Shown: positions 32,956-41,930 of the stretch, in pieces
Layout: every line of letters starts with the position of its first letter
How positions within the stretch are numbered: the first letter of the stretch is position 1
Origin: Anaerolineae bacterium
GTDB lineage: Bacteria > Chloroflexota > Anaerolineae > Promineifilales > Promineifilaceae
Length of the DNA: 42,997 nt
Assembly (NCBI GenBank): GCA_023382655.1
Contig: JAHDWK010000043.1
Location: 1 to 42,997 of the forward strand
Direction of reading: 5' to 3'
Position numbers and translations under genes: made by a program
The notes under the pieces: model-generated
What the model was told of the DNA's origin: nothing
Database searches by the model: none
Seen by the model: the letters and a program-made list of their open reading frames with translations, nothing else

Positions 32956-34503
32956 GTGCCCTCCCGAATTATTCGCGCCTCGGTCGTCGTGACTGTGCTG
33001 TCGTTAGCCACAATGGCTGCCAGTGTGCTGTTTCAGATTTTCCTGGCAGCTATATTTGGGGCCGGGGTGGCCACAGACGCTTACCTGGCGGCGATAACGA
33101 TTCCCACTGTCGTTAACACCGTATTTCTAACAGCGATGAACATCACCTTCATCCCTGTATTTATCGAATACGAAACAAAAGCCAACCGGTCGGAGGCATG
33201 GCGGGTAGCCAACAGCTTTATAGTCATTATTCTGGCCATCCTCTGTGGGGTCGCCCTGGTTGGCAGTCTGATGTCAGAGTCACTCATTAGCCTGATCGCT
33301 CCGGGGCTGGCGCAAGACGAGGCCACGCTAATCCTGGCGGCAAATTTACAACGTATCCTTCTGCCGGCAATGATCCTGATGGCCTGGGGTGGTTTACTGG
33401 GCGGTTTATTTTACGCCCAGCAAGCCTTTGTCATCGCCTCGCTGGCCCCCTTGTTAGGCAATCTTACTGGCCTGGCCCTGGCCTGGACATTGGCAGCAAC
33501 GGCCGGTATATATGGGGTGGCCATTGGCGTGTTAGCGGGCAGCGCCATCCAGGTATTGTTCCTATTGCCTTGCCTGTGGGTCAAATATCGCCCGCCGCTT
33601 CAATTTGCCTTCAACCATCCGGGGCTGCGTCAAATCGGCCGGTTAATGCTACCCTGGCTGTTGGGCGCCATGATCTACAAGGCCAATCCGATCGTGGATA
33701 GAGTGGTCGCTTCGCAATTTTCGGCGGGCGCGATCTCTATCCTGGGCTACGCTTATATGCTGGCTCAAGTGGCTGTTTTTACTGGTTCAAAAGGCGCTTC
33801 GCTGGTTGTCTTTCCTACCATGTCGCGGTTGGTGAGCAGTGGACAGCGCCAGCAGCTGCCACTGACGATTGACACCGGACTCCGGCTGGTCATCACCTTT
33901 ATGACCCCGGTGGCCGTTTTGCTGCTTTTTTTGGGCGAAACGATTGTGAGCGTCATATTTCAGCGCGGCGCCTTTTCGGCGGCTGATGCCCGTCTGACAA
34001 CCCTGGCCCTCGGCGGCTATTCGGGAGCTATATTAGCCCTATCGCTGGGTAACGTTTTGGCCTACGTTTACTATGCTCTCCAGGATACGAAGACGCCGGC
34101 CATCGTAGGCAGCCTGGGCATGGGTCTGAACCTGGCGCTGGCTTTGCTGTTAAGTAATGTGATTGGTTTCCTGGCCCCGGCCGTTTCTTATTCAATCATG
34201 AGCTTATGCAACTTTGCTGTTTTGGCAATGATTTTGCGCCGTCGTCTGGGCAGGTTGATCGAGCCTGGTTTCTTTATCTTCTGCGGTAAAGTAGGTCTGG
34301 CCAGTCTGGCCATGGCCGCCGTCATCCTGGCCACGCGCCAGAGTGTGGTGGCTGTGCCCGCCCTGGCGCAATGGTCGCCGCCGCTTCAATTGATCTACCA
34401 CAGCCTGAGTGGTATTGTCTGCTATCTCATTTGCTGGGGCGCTGGCAACCGGGCGCTGTTAGGTCAGACAATGACGCGCATCAGACAACGGGTGGCGACA
34501 TGA
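32956..34503 (+). CDS. MurJ/Wzx-like lipid-linked oligosaccharide flippase
   Basis: A 515-residue polytopic protein with about 14 membrane segments in the MviN/MurJ arrangement of the MOP superfamily. Family features include GAGVATDAYLAAITIP near the N-terminus, GFLAPAVSYS and QRGAFSAADARLTTLAL in the second half. Because it sits between Wzz-like and ligase/polymerase-like genes, it probably flips a lipid-linked glycan of this cluster rather than serving as the housekeeping lipid II flippase (inference). GTG start at 32956, with GGAG upstream; its stop overlaps the next gene. Confidence 0.9.
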   Translation: MPSRIIRASVVVTVLSLATMAASVLFQIFLAAIFGAGVATDAYLAAITIPTVVNTVFLTAMNITFIPVFIEYETKANRSEAWRVANSFIVIILAILCGVALVGSLMSESLISLIAPGLAQDEATLILAANLQRILLPAMILMAWGGLLGGLFYAQQAFVIASLAPLLGNLTGLALAWTLAATAGIYGVAIGVLAGSAIQVLFLLPCLWVKYRPPLQFAFNHPGLRQIGRLMLPWLLGAMIYKANPIVDRVVASQFSAGAISILGYAYMLAQVAVFTGSKGASLVVFPTMSRLVSSGQRQQLPLTIDTGLRLVITFMTPVAVLLLFLGETIVSVIFQRGAFSAADARLTTLALGGYSGAILALSLGNVLAYVYYALQDTKTPAIVGSLGMGLNLALALLLSNVIGFLAPAVSYSIMSLCNFAVLAMILRRRLGRLIEPGFFIFCGKVGLASLAMAAVILATRQSVVAVPALAQWSPPLQLIYHSLSGIVCYLICWGAGNRALLGQTMTRIRQRVAT

Positions 34504-35957
34504 AACAGACGGCAGTTCCATTCAACCGCGATGATTTAATCTGGTACGGCGCCGCCTTGCTGACGGCCGTCGGCGGAGTTTTACTGGGGCAATGGATTGG
34601 CTACGGGGCGGGGCTGGCGCTGCTGGCGGCAGTCGTCTTGATCCCGGCCGGTCTGTTTATTTTCTGGCGCCGGCCGGAGAGCAGTGTTTTTCTGATTTTG
34701 ATCCTGGTTACTTTTGGCAGCGAGTACAGCCAGACGGAGTGGGGCGTGCGGTCAGCCGATCAACTGACCACGATCTACAACCGGCGCATTTTACCCGGCG
34801 TCATTGCCAGCCTGTTCGACCTGATCTTTGTCGCCATCCTGGCATTATGGGCGGGGCGCAAATGGCTGCGACGAGAGCCGCTCGCCTGGCTGCCACGGCG
34901 CTTATGGCTGCCGGTTCTCTTGAGCCTGGCCTTTACTTTCTATGCCGCGATATTGGGCTTCTATCGCCTGCCCCAAGGGTACGAACTGTACCATATTATG
35001 CGGGAATTACGGCCGTTTGTTTACGCACTGGTCTTACTGGTCACGGCCGTTGACGTTATGACAACGCGGGGAAAAGTCTACTTTCTCTGGCGGTTCATTA
35101 TTCTGCTGGCCTTCGCGCGGGGCATCCAGGGGATCATTCGCCATTACCTTGGTATCGGCCGCTGGTATTACGGCACAACAATGGTCTATTACGACTATGC
35201 GGACACCATTCTTTTGTTGGCGGGTATTGGCTTTTTGGTCGTCTGGCTTCTGGGACAAAATCGCTGGCGACTCTCATCGTTGGCGCTCTTTGGTCTGGCT
35301 GTGGCCCCGATGATCTATTCATTCGTTTTTTCGTTCCGGCGTAGTTTTTGGATCGGCACGGCCGTGAGCCTGGCCCTCTTATTATTCTTGATCAACCGCA
35401 GCGAGAAATGGCGCTACCTGGCCCTGGCCGGATCAGGCATCCTGGCCCTGGCCGCCCTGATTTTACTGAGCGGTCAGCTTGACTTAGTCAGCCAACGAAT
35501 AGTTTCCGTCACCGACACCCAGAACGATCCCTCCAATTACTTCCGCATCTTTGACACGGAAAACGCGCTAAACGCCATTTACGAGTCGGCCGGTTTAGGT
35601 ATGGGCTTTGGCAGCCGTTACCGGGTCGTAGCTTCCATCTATTGGCTGCACGATTTTATCAGCCACGTGAGCCGGGCCAGCCACAACGGTTATTTCTACC
35701 TGGCTATGAAAATGGGCTTGCTGGGCTTACTCAGTTGGACGCTGTTTTGGCTGGCGAACCTGTCAATTTGCCTGGCGCTTTTGCCTGGCCGGTTCCGTCA
35801 CCTGGGTTTAGGCGTGGGTCTCGTCCTGATGGCCAGCGCTGTCGCCAACCTCTTTCTACCCCTGTACTACAACCTGCGTCCCATGCTTATGCTGTCCCTG
35901 TTTTGCGCCCTGGCCATCTCAGCCTGGAAGTTGGAACAGGCCGAACAGAGGCTATAA
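34500..35957 (+). CDS. O-antigen ligase/polymerase-like membrane protein
   Basis: A 485-residue protein with about 11 membrane segments and a long hydrophilic loop near residues 335-395 (QRIVSVTDTQNDPSN, then SRASHNGYFYLAMKMGLLG), the pattern of Wzy_C-type O-antigen ligases and polymerases; the conserved His of this loop is in SRASHNGY. The ATG at 34500 overlaps the flippase stop (ATGA). The frame is open further upstream, but that part lies in the flippase gene. It probably polymerises or ligates the exported glycan. Confidence 0.87.
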   Translation: MKQTAVPFNRDDLIWYGAALLTAVGGVLLGQWIGYGAGLALLAAVVLIPAGLFIFWRRPESSVFLILILVTFGSEYSQTEWGVRSADQLTTIYNRRILPGVIASLFDLIFVAILALWAGRKWLRREPLAWLPRRLWLPVLLSLAFTFYAAILGFYRLPQGYELYHIMRELRPFVYALVLLVTAVDVMTTRGKVYFLWRFIILLAFARGIQGIIRHYLGIGRWYYGTTMVYYDYADTILLLAGIGFLVVWLLGQNRWRLSSLALFGLAVAPMIYSFVFSFRRSFWIGTAVSLALLLFLINRSEKWRYLALAGSGILALAALILLSGQLDLVSQRIVSVTDTQNDPSNYFRIFDTENALNAIYESAGLGMGFGSRYRVVASIYWLHDFISHVSRASHNGYFYLAMKMGLLGLLSWTLFWLANLSICLALLPGRFRHLGLGVGLVLMASAVANLFLPLYYNLRPMLMLSLFCALAISAWKLEQAEQRL

Positions 35958-37084
35958 TGACTCGCATTGGCATTTACACCCTCATCGCCCCAGGTCCCCA
36001 CACTGGCGTAGGCCGCCAACTATACGGTTTGCTGGCCGGCTTACAAGAAATAGACCAGAACAATGAGTACCTTTTATACGCCAATAACCATCTGCCGCTG
36101 CCCATCCAGGCTGCCAACTTCCGGCTCTACCCTCTCCCCGTTCACCCTCAGGCGCGTCTGCAAAATCATCTTTTTGCCGCTTTTAGGCTGCCGCTGTTAG
36201 TGGCTCGTCATGGCCTGGACGTTCTCCATATTCCCAACACCATGCCCCTGCTGTTCAGCCCGCAACCGACCATAACGACCATTTTTGATTTGACTGAGTT
36301 TGCCCTGCCGCAGCGGGTTTATGAAAAGGGGCGGCATCGTTACCGTCGTCTGGCCAACCGGCTGGCAGCCCGCCGCGCCAGCGCCGTCATCACCACGTCG
36401 GCCAATACCAAAAGCGACATGGTTCGTTATTTGGGCGTTGACCCGGCTAAAGTCCACGTCATCTATCCGGGAATTGATCACGACCATTTCCGGCCACTGA
36501 CAATTAACCCTGCTCAGCGCGCGCGTCTGGCGCGCGCCTATTGCCTGCCGAATCGGTACCTCCTTTACGCCGGCAAAATCCAGCCGCGCAAGAATCTGGT
36601 CAGGCTGCTGCAAGCCTTTCACCGGCTGCGGCCGACGCACCCTGACCTGCGCCTGGTTTTGGCTGGCGCGCGGGGCTGGATGGGTCAAGAGATGGGTAAG
36701 ACTATAGAAGCGTTGAACCTGGATGATGTTGTTCATTTTACCGGTTCTGTTTCTGACGAGGAGCTGCCAATGCTTTACAACCTGGCCGATATGCTGGTCT
36801 TTCCCTCACTGTACGAAGGTTTTGGTTTCCCCCTGGTCGAAGCCATGGCCTGTGGCCTACCGGCAGTCACGGCGGCTACGTCTTCGTTGGGCGAAGTGGC
36901 TGGGGACGCGGCTCTGTGTGTTGATCCGACCTCGGTAGAGGAGATTGCCGCGGCTGTGGATACGCTTTTGCGTGATACAGACCGGCGCGAAACGCTGCGC
37001 CAAAAGGGGCTGGCGCGCGCGCAGCAGTTTTCCTGGCCGAAGTGCGCGGCTGAGACGCTGGCCTGTTATCTGGCGACGGCGTAG
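35957..37084 (+). CDS. GT4-family glycosyltransferase
   Basis: A 375-residue cytoplasmic GT-B transferase. The N-terminal acceptor domain opens with GIYTLIAPGPHTGVGRQLYG. The C-terminal domain has VIYPGIDHDHFRP, YAGKIQPRKNLVRLLQAF and the EX7E motif within YEGFGFPLVEAMACGLP that binds the nucleotide sugar. It adds one sugar to the growing glycan; donor and acceptor are unknown. ATG at 35957 overlaps the previous stop by one base (TAATG). It is the last gene of the plus-strand run. Confidence 0.92.
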   Translation: MTRIGIYTLIAPGPHTGVGRQLYGLLAGLQEIDQNNEYLLYANNHLPLPIQAANFRLYPLPVHPQARLQNHLFAAFRLPLLVARHGLDVLHIPNTMPLLFSPQPTITTIFDLTEFALPQRVYEKGRHRYRRLANRLAARRASAVITTSANTKSDMVRYLGVDPAKVHVIYPGIDHDHFRPLTINPAQRARLARAYCLPNRYLLYAGKIQPRKNLVRLLQAFHRLRPTHPDLRLVLAGARGWMGQEMGKTIEALNLDDVVHFTGSVSDEELPMLYNLADMLVFPSLYEGFGFPLVEAMACGLPAVTAATSSLGEVAGDAALCVDPTSVEEIAAAVDTLLRDTDRRETLRQKGLARAQQFSWPKCAAETLACYLATA

Positions 37085-37097
37085 GAGCGGGTCTTGT

Positions 37098-37135
37098 ACT
37101 CGTCCGGGGCGACCACAAGGGTCGCCCCTACGAGT
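37098..37135. terminator. Hairpin between convergent genes, supplying the kinase stop codon
   Basis: ACTCGT and GGGGCGACC pair with GGTCGCCCC and ACGAGT, with a short bulge. It lies between the GT4 stop (37084) and the kinase-STAND gene, whose TAG stop codon (37128-37130) is inside one arm. It may end transcription from both sides. Confidence 0.7.
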
Positions 37136-40100
37136 CTGTCGGTAAAGCAGGACAGGTGGGTCGGTACATTGCACCGCCCAGAAAAGTGTTCCACTCCACC
37201 AGAGTCAAGTTGCGTCGTACAAGCTGGCAGCCGGTTGCCGCCAATGTGGCCAGCGGCCGCCACAGCCTGATCGTCTGGTCGTCGCTAACGGTAGCAAACA
37301 ATGACTGGTCTGGGGCAAAAGCCACGCGAATCACGGCCGCTGTGTGACCACTTAATAACGCTGGCGGCGCCGCCGGATTATGGGGATCCCACACCAGCAC
37401 ATTTTGATCCTGGCCGGTCGAAACAAGCTGCGAACCGTCTGGGGCAAAAGCCAGGCCGCGCACGCCAGCCTGGTGCCCGGCGAGCAAAGCAGACTCTGAC
37501 TCTAGGTTTGTCCAATCCCAAAGGCGAATGGTCCAATCCTCGCTGGCTGAGGCCAGAAGACGGCCGTCTGGCGAGAAAGCGAGATCATTAACGCGCGCTG
37601 CATGGCCTTCTAAAACAATCGGGGTGGCGGGGCCGTTGACGTCCCAAATAAAGATTTGCCCCTCGCCGCCGGCCACAAGTCGCCCGCCGCCCGCTTCCAG
37701 CGCCAGAGAGTAAAGCGCCTCACTTGCCGTGGCAAAGATAGTTGGCGCAGTTTCGGGATTCATCACATCCCACAATCGGATGACGCCGTCATCGCCAGCC
37801 GAATATAAGCGCCGCCCTTCATCCACAAACCGCAGCGCGCGCACCGATCCGGTGTGGTCTACCAGAACAACAGGTTCGGCCTCCAGATCGTCCAGGTTCC
37901 AGAGCCGGATCGTACTGTCGTCGCCGCCAGAAGCGAGCAGCCGTCCCATTGGGGCCAGGGCCAGCGCGCGCAGCCGGCCTGTATGCCCGGATAACACCGC
38001 CTGCGGCGCAAAATCGGCTGTGCCCCATAAACGAACGTTGTTATCCGCGCCGGAAGTAAACATGGTCATCCCGTCAGGCGCGAAGGCGACGGCCAGGACG
38101 CTGGCGTCGTGGCCGGTCAGGGCGCGATCCGCGCCAGGCGGCGCTTCTGCGTGCCATAAGCGAATCGTCTGGTCATCGCTGGCTGAGGCGATGGTTAAAC
38201 CATCGGGCGACAACGCCAGCGCACGTACCCGCAGCTCGTGGCCGGGCAAAACCCGGCCAGGCGTGCCGGGATTGTCCATATCCCAAACGCGCAGCGTATT
38301 ATCATCGCCGGCCGAAACCAGCCGCCGGCCGTCAGGCAGGAAAACGACGCCCCGCACGCGGGAAGTGTGTCCTTCGAATACCAGGGGGCTGTCGGCTGGC
38401 ACGGCCAGATTCCAAACGCGCACTGTATTATCTACGCTGGTGGAAGCCAACCGGGTTTGATCAGCTGAAAAAGCAACGGCAATGACACTGGAATCATGCT
38501 GGCCGATGGTTTGCAAACTGTTGGCCGTCAGGTCGAGCAGTCTGACTGTCCGATTATCGCCAGCCAGGGCTAACGTCTGACCGTCGGGACTAAAGGTTAA
38601 TCCCAAGATTGGCTGTTCTTCCGCCAACAGGGTTGTGGGTGCCGCAGTCGGGTTTGCCAATTCCCACAAACGCACCGTACCATCCTGGCCGGACGCCGCC
38701 AACCGGCCATCAGCGGCGATGGCCAGGGATAAGACGACCCCATCTTGGCCAACTAGCAGGCGCGGCGGTTGGAACAGATTGGCCATCTCCCAGAGACGAA
38801 TCGTGCCATCTTCACCGCCCGAAGCCACTATCTGGCCGTCTGGGCTGAAGGCAACCGCCAGAACCGGAGCGTTGTGTCCGGTCAAAACGATAGGTTCAGC
38901 GGCCGGGTCGTCCAAAGGCCACAAGCGCACTGTACTGTCCGCGGCTCCCGAAGCCAGCCAACGGCCGTCTGGCGCAAAGGCGACGGTGCGCACTTCGCCA
39001 GTATGGTCGGTAAGGGTGGCGTTGAAGAAGGATTGGCTGACAGCCGGCCGCAGCGCGCTATCCACATACCAGGCTAAGTTTCCCTGGGCTTCTTCATTTA
39101 AGCGGGCGGCTTCAATGGCCAGCAACGTTGCCAACTGCCGGTCATTATTCTGCTCGACTCTGGCCAGGGAAAGGGAGACAAGTGATTGGGCCAGAGCAAT
39201 TTGCCCCTGGCGGATCGCTTCGGCACGTTCCCGCTCGGCTTCGGCGCGGGCCACTTCCGCCTGGCTGCGGGCCGTTTCCGCCTGACCCCGCTGGTTTTCA
39301 GCTTCCAGGCGCTCCGCTTCGGCCGTAGCCTGGGCGTTCCCGGCTTCCACAGCGCGGGTGGCGGCGATTTGTTCGTTGGCTACGGCCGTTACCTGAGCCA
39401 CAAAAGCGGCCGTGGCCTGTATCTCCGCCTCAGTGGCGTTGGTCTGGGCCACGCCTCGCTGCCAGAAAGCAAAGGTCGCGGCGAACAGGGCTATTAAAAG
39501 TAAAAAGGCCAGGCCAATCGAGGCAATGCGCACAACCTGAACTTGCCGCCGCCGTGATTCGCTTAAAGCACGCGCCTGCTCCAATTCTCGCTGCCGCTGC
39601 GCTTCCTTCTCTTGCTCCACGCGCTCGACTGCTTCGTGGCTGAGATTGATGAAGGATTGTTCGGCCGTTGACAATACCAGGGTGCCGCTGCCAGCCCATT
39701 CGAGCGCCTGCTGCAGCGGCGCGCCGCGCAGCAAAGCGCCTTCGTCCTGCCCGCTGGCTTGCCATTGGTTCATGGCTGCCCGCAGCCGCTCTTGCCAGGC
39801 CCGGTAATCACGGTCGGCGGCCATCCATTGGCGCAGCAGGTCCCAACTGCGAATAAGCGCTTCGTGAACAACCTCAACTGTTTCCTGGCTGGCGTCGTTG
39901 ACGCCAGTGACGACGAGGCGCTCGCCAGCCAGTTTCTGGACCAACTGCCATTCATCCTCGGTAAGTTCATTACGCGTGGCCACGCGGCGGGTATCTTCTG
40001 TGCCATCGCCCGGCTGCACCATCTGGGCAAAGGCGCGCCGGGCTATTTCTTGCTCCTGTGGCGTGAGGTGAGCGTACACCTCGTTGGCGTGACGAGCCAG

Positions 40101-41930
40101 CGCGCCGGCCACGCCGCCGATCTGCTCGTAAGCCTGGTGGGTCATTTGATTGCCGTCACGCTGGCCCCACAAACTGGCCAGGGCAAACTCCAGCAAGGGT
40201 AAATTACCAGGCTCTTGCCCCACATCATTGACAATACGCACAACTAAACCAGGTTCAAAGGTAACGCCCAGCCGTTTGGCCGGGTTAGCAATGGCCCGGA
40301 CAAGGTCCTGGCGAGACATAGGCCCCAGCTTAACATCGGCGTCCTGCAAGACGGTGGCAAATGGGCGATGGGTTAAAGCCTGTCCAAGGAAATCGGCGCG
40401 TAAGGTAAGAACGAGTGAAAAAGTCTGTGCGTCCCGGAATTTTTGAATGTCTATAGCTTCGACCAGTTCGTTCATGAATTGACCGCGTATCTCGGCGTTA
40501 GTACACAAAGTAAACAGTTCTTCAAACTGGTCGGCAATCAGAAGAAGGCGCGTTCCGCCCGGTTGGGCGGCAATCGCCTGATCAATCAGTTCATACAGTC
40601 GCCGTTGACCCTCTTGTAACGCTCTTGATAAACGGCTTACGGCAGCCGGCCGTTCTAGCGGCGCTAAATCTTTCTCTAAAAGGGGGACCAATGCGCCGGC
40701 CACCGCCTGAAATGGATCACTGTTAGGACGGAAATTCTCAATTACCCAATTCTTTTCATGGCGTAAGGCGGCCACCAGGCCGGCGTATACGACTGACGAC
40801 TTACCGCTTCCCGATGAACCCACCACGGCGACCAACGGCTGCTGTTTAACCAATTCGAGTAGATGTTCGGTGAAATCCTCGCGGCCAAAGAAAAATTTGG
40901 CGTCCTCTTCGCGAAAGGCAAAGAGGCCGCGATACGGGCCGGAACTGCCGATGAGTTCGCCTTGAGCGCTTAGAGGAGAGGCGATCACGGTTACATCGGC
41001 ATTAGACCCGGCAAGGTTGACGCTATCAGTCCATTCAGTTGAGTGGGATGGGGTCAAGGAGGCGAGCTTAAAAGAGGAGAAGATCCGTTCGGTAGGTGCG
41101 CCGATAGCCAGACGAATGTCATGGGCCAGGTGACTGGCTTTCTGCGGCCGCTGCGCCGGGTCTTTCTGAAGCGCGTGAAGAAGGGCTTGTTCAAGTTCGG
41201 CGGGCATATCTTTTCTGAATTGCCGGGGATGCGGTACGGGTGACTCGATATGCTGTCTGACGATATTCAGGATGTCGGCGCCCCTAAAAGGCAATTGGCC
41301 AGTCACCAGTTCATACAGCAAGACGCCCAGCGAATAGACGTCGCTGGCGCCGCTTACCGGAAGCCCGCTGTTTTGTTCAGGGGAGGCATAGGCAGGTGTG
41401 CCGATCATCATGCCGGCTTCCTGTGGGCGGGCATCGCCAACGATGTGGACAATACCGAAGTCAGTCAGAATAATCTGCCCTTCAGCGTCAAACATGACGT
41501 TGGCCGGCTTGATGTCGCGGTGGACAACACCGCGTGCATGGGCATAGTCAAGGGCAGCGGCCAGGGCGTCGGTAATATGACCAACTTCCTGGAATGTGAA
41601 CGGCCGTCTGTTATCGTTTCGTTTGTTAATCTCTGCTTTGAGCGTTGGGCCGCCGATGAATTCCATTATCATGTAATAAAGACCATTTAACTCATCAAAG
41701 TCATAAACCTGCATGATGTGAGGGTGGCGTAACCGGGCGACAATAGACGCCTCACGCTCAAAACGCTCTACAAAGTCGGTTGCTGTTGCCAGGTATGGAG
41801 ACAGGACTTTGATGGCGACGTTGCGGTTGAGGGTGGTATGATACCCTTTATACACTTCGCCCATGGCCCCTCTGTCCAGAAAGGCAATAACTTTATATTT
41901 ACCTAACGACTTCCCAGTTAAATCAAACAT
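37128..41930 (-). CDS. Ser/Thr kinase - STAND NTPase - 14x WD40 transmembrane protein
   Basis: A 1600-residue multidomain protein. A protein kinase domain covers about 11-275 with GAMGEVY, Lys41, HRDIKPAN (D139), DFG (157-159) and GTPAYASPEQ. A STAND-type NTPase covers about 333-760 with Walker A GSSGSGKSS (371-379) and Walker B LLLIADQFEE (462-471). A membrane helix lies at 801-823, then an Ala/Glu-rich coiled coil to about 960, then 14 WD40 repeats, enough for two seven-bladed propellers. The kinase is probably cytoplasmic and the propellers outside (inference). All kinase residues look intact. ATG at 41930 is chosen; it lies inside the end of the WecG-like gene, so the two are coupled. Confidence 0.92.
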   Translation of the reverse strand: MFDLTGKSLGKYKVIAFLDRGAMGEVYKGYHTTLNRNVAIKVLSPYLATATDFVERFEREASIVARLRHPHIMQVYDFDELNGLYYMIMEFIGGPTLKAEINKRNDNRRPFTFQEVGHITDALAAALDYAHARGVVHRDIKPANVMFDAEGQIILTDFGIVHIVGDARPQEAGMMIGTPAYASPEQNSGLPVSGASDVYSLGVLLYELVTGQLPFRGADILNIVRQHIESPVPHPRQFRKDMPAELEQALLHALQKDPAQRPQKASHLAHDIRLAIGAPTERIFSSFKLASLTPSHSTEWTDSVNLAGSNADVTVIASPLSAQGELIGSSGPYRGLFAFREEDAKFFFGREDFTEHLLELVKQQPLVAVVGSSGSGKSSVVYAGLVAALRHEKNWVIENFRPNSDPFQAVAGALVPLLEKDLAPLERPAAVSRLSRALQEGQRRLYELIDQAIAAQPGGTRLLLIADQFEELFTLCTNAEIRGQFMNELVEAIDIQKFRDAQTFSLVLTLRADFLGQALTHRPFATVLQDADVKLGPMSRQDLVRAIANPAKRLGVTFEPGLVVRIVNDVGQEPGNLPLLEFALASLWGQRDGNQMTHQAYEQIGGVAGALARHANEVYAHLTPQEQEIARRAFAQMVQPGDGTEDTRRVATRNELTEDEWQLVQKLAGERLVVTGVNDASQETVEVVHEALIRSWDLLRQWMAADRDYRAWQERLRAAMNQWQASGQDEGALLRGAPLQQALEWAGSGTLVLSTAEQSFINLSHEAVERVEQEKEAQRQRELEQARALSESRRRQVQVVRIASIGLAFLLLIALFAATFAFWQRGVAQTNATEAEIQATAAFVAQVTAVANEQIAATRAVEAGNAQATAEAERLEAENQRGQAETARSQAEVARAEAERERAEAIRQGQIALAQSLVSLSLARVEQNNDRQLATLLAIEAARLNEEAQGNLAWYVDSALRPAVSQSFFNATLTDHTGEVRTVAFAPDGRWLASGAADSTVRLWPLDDPAAEPIVLTGHNAPVLAVAFSPDGQIVASGGEDGTIRLWEMANLFQPPRLLVGQDGVVLSLAIAADGRLAASGQDGTVRLWELANPTAAPTTLLAEEQPILGLTFSPDGQTLALAGDNRTVRLLDLTANSLQTIGQHDSSVIAVAFSADQTRLASTSVDNTVRVWNLAVPADSPLVFEGHTSRVRGVVFLPDGRRLVSAGDDNTLRVWDMDNPGTPGRVLPGHELRVRALALSPDGLTIASASDDQTIRLWHAEAPPGADRALTGHDASVLAVAFAPDGMTMFTSGADNNVRLWGTADFAPQAVLSGHTGRLRALALAPMGRLLASGGDDSTIRLWNLDDLEAEPVVLVDHTGSVRALRFVDEGRRLYSAGDDGVIRLWDVMNPETAPTIFATASEALYSLALEAGGGRLVAGGEGQIFIWDVNGPATPIVLEGHAARVNDLAFSPDGRLLASASEDWTIRLWDWTNLESESALLAGHQAGVRGLAFAPDGSQLVSTGQDQNVLVWDPHNPAAPPALLSGHTAAVIRVAFAPDQSLFATVSDDQTIRLWRPLATLAATGCQLVRRNLTLVEWNTFLGGAMYRPTCPALPTDS

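Noticed and set aside
37150..39010. Regular DNA periodicity on the minus strand
   Set aside because: The period matches WD40 repeats of the kinase-STAND protein and needs no separate explanation.
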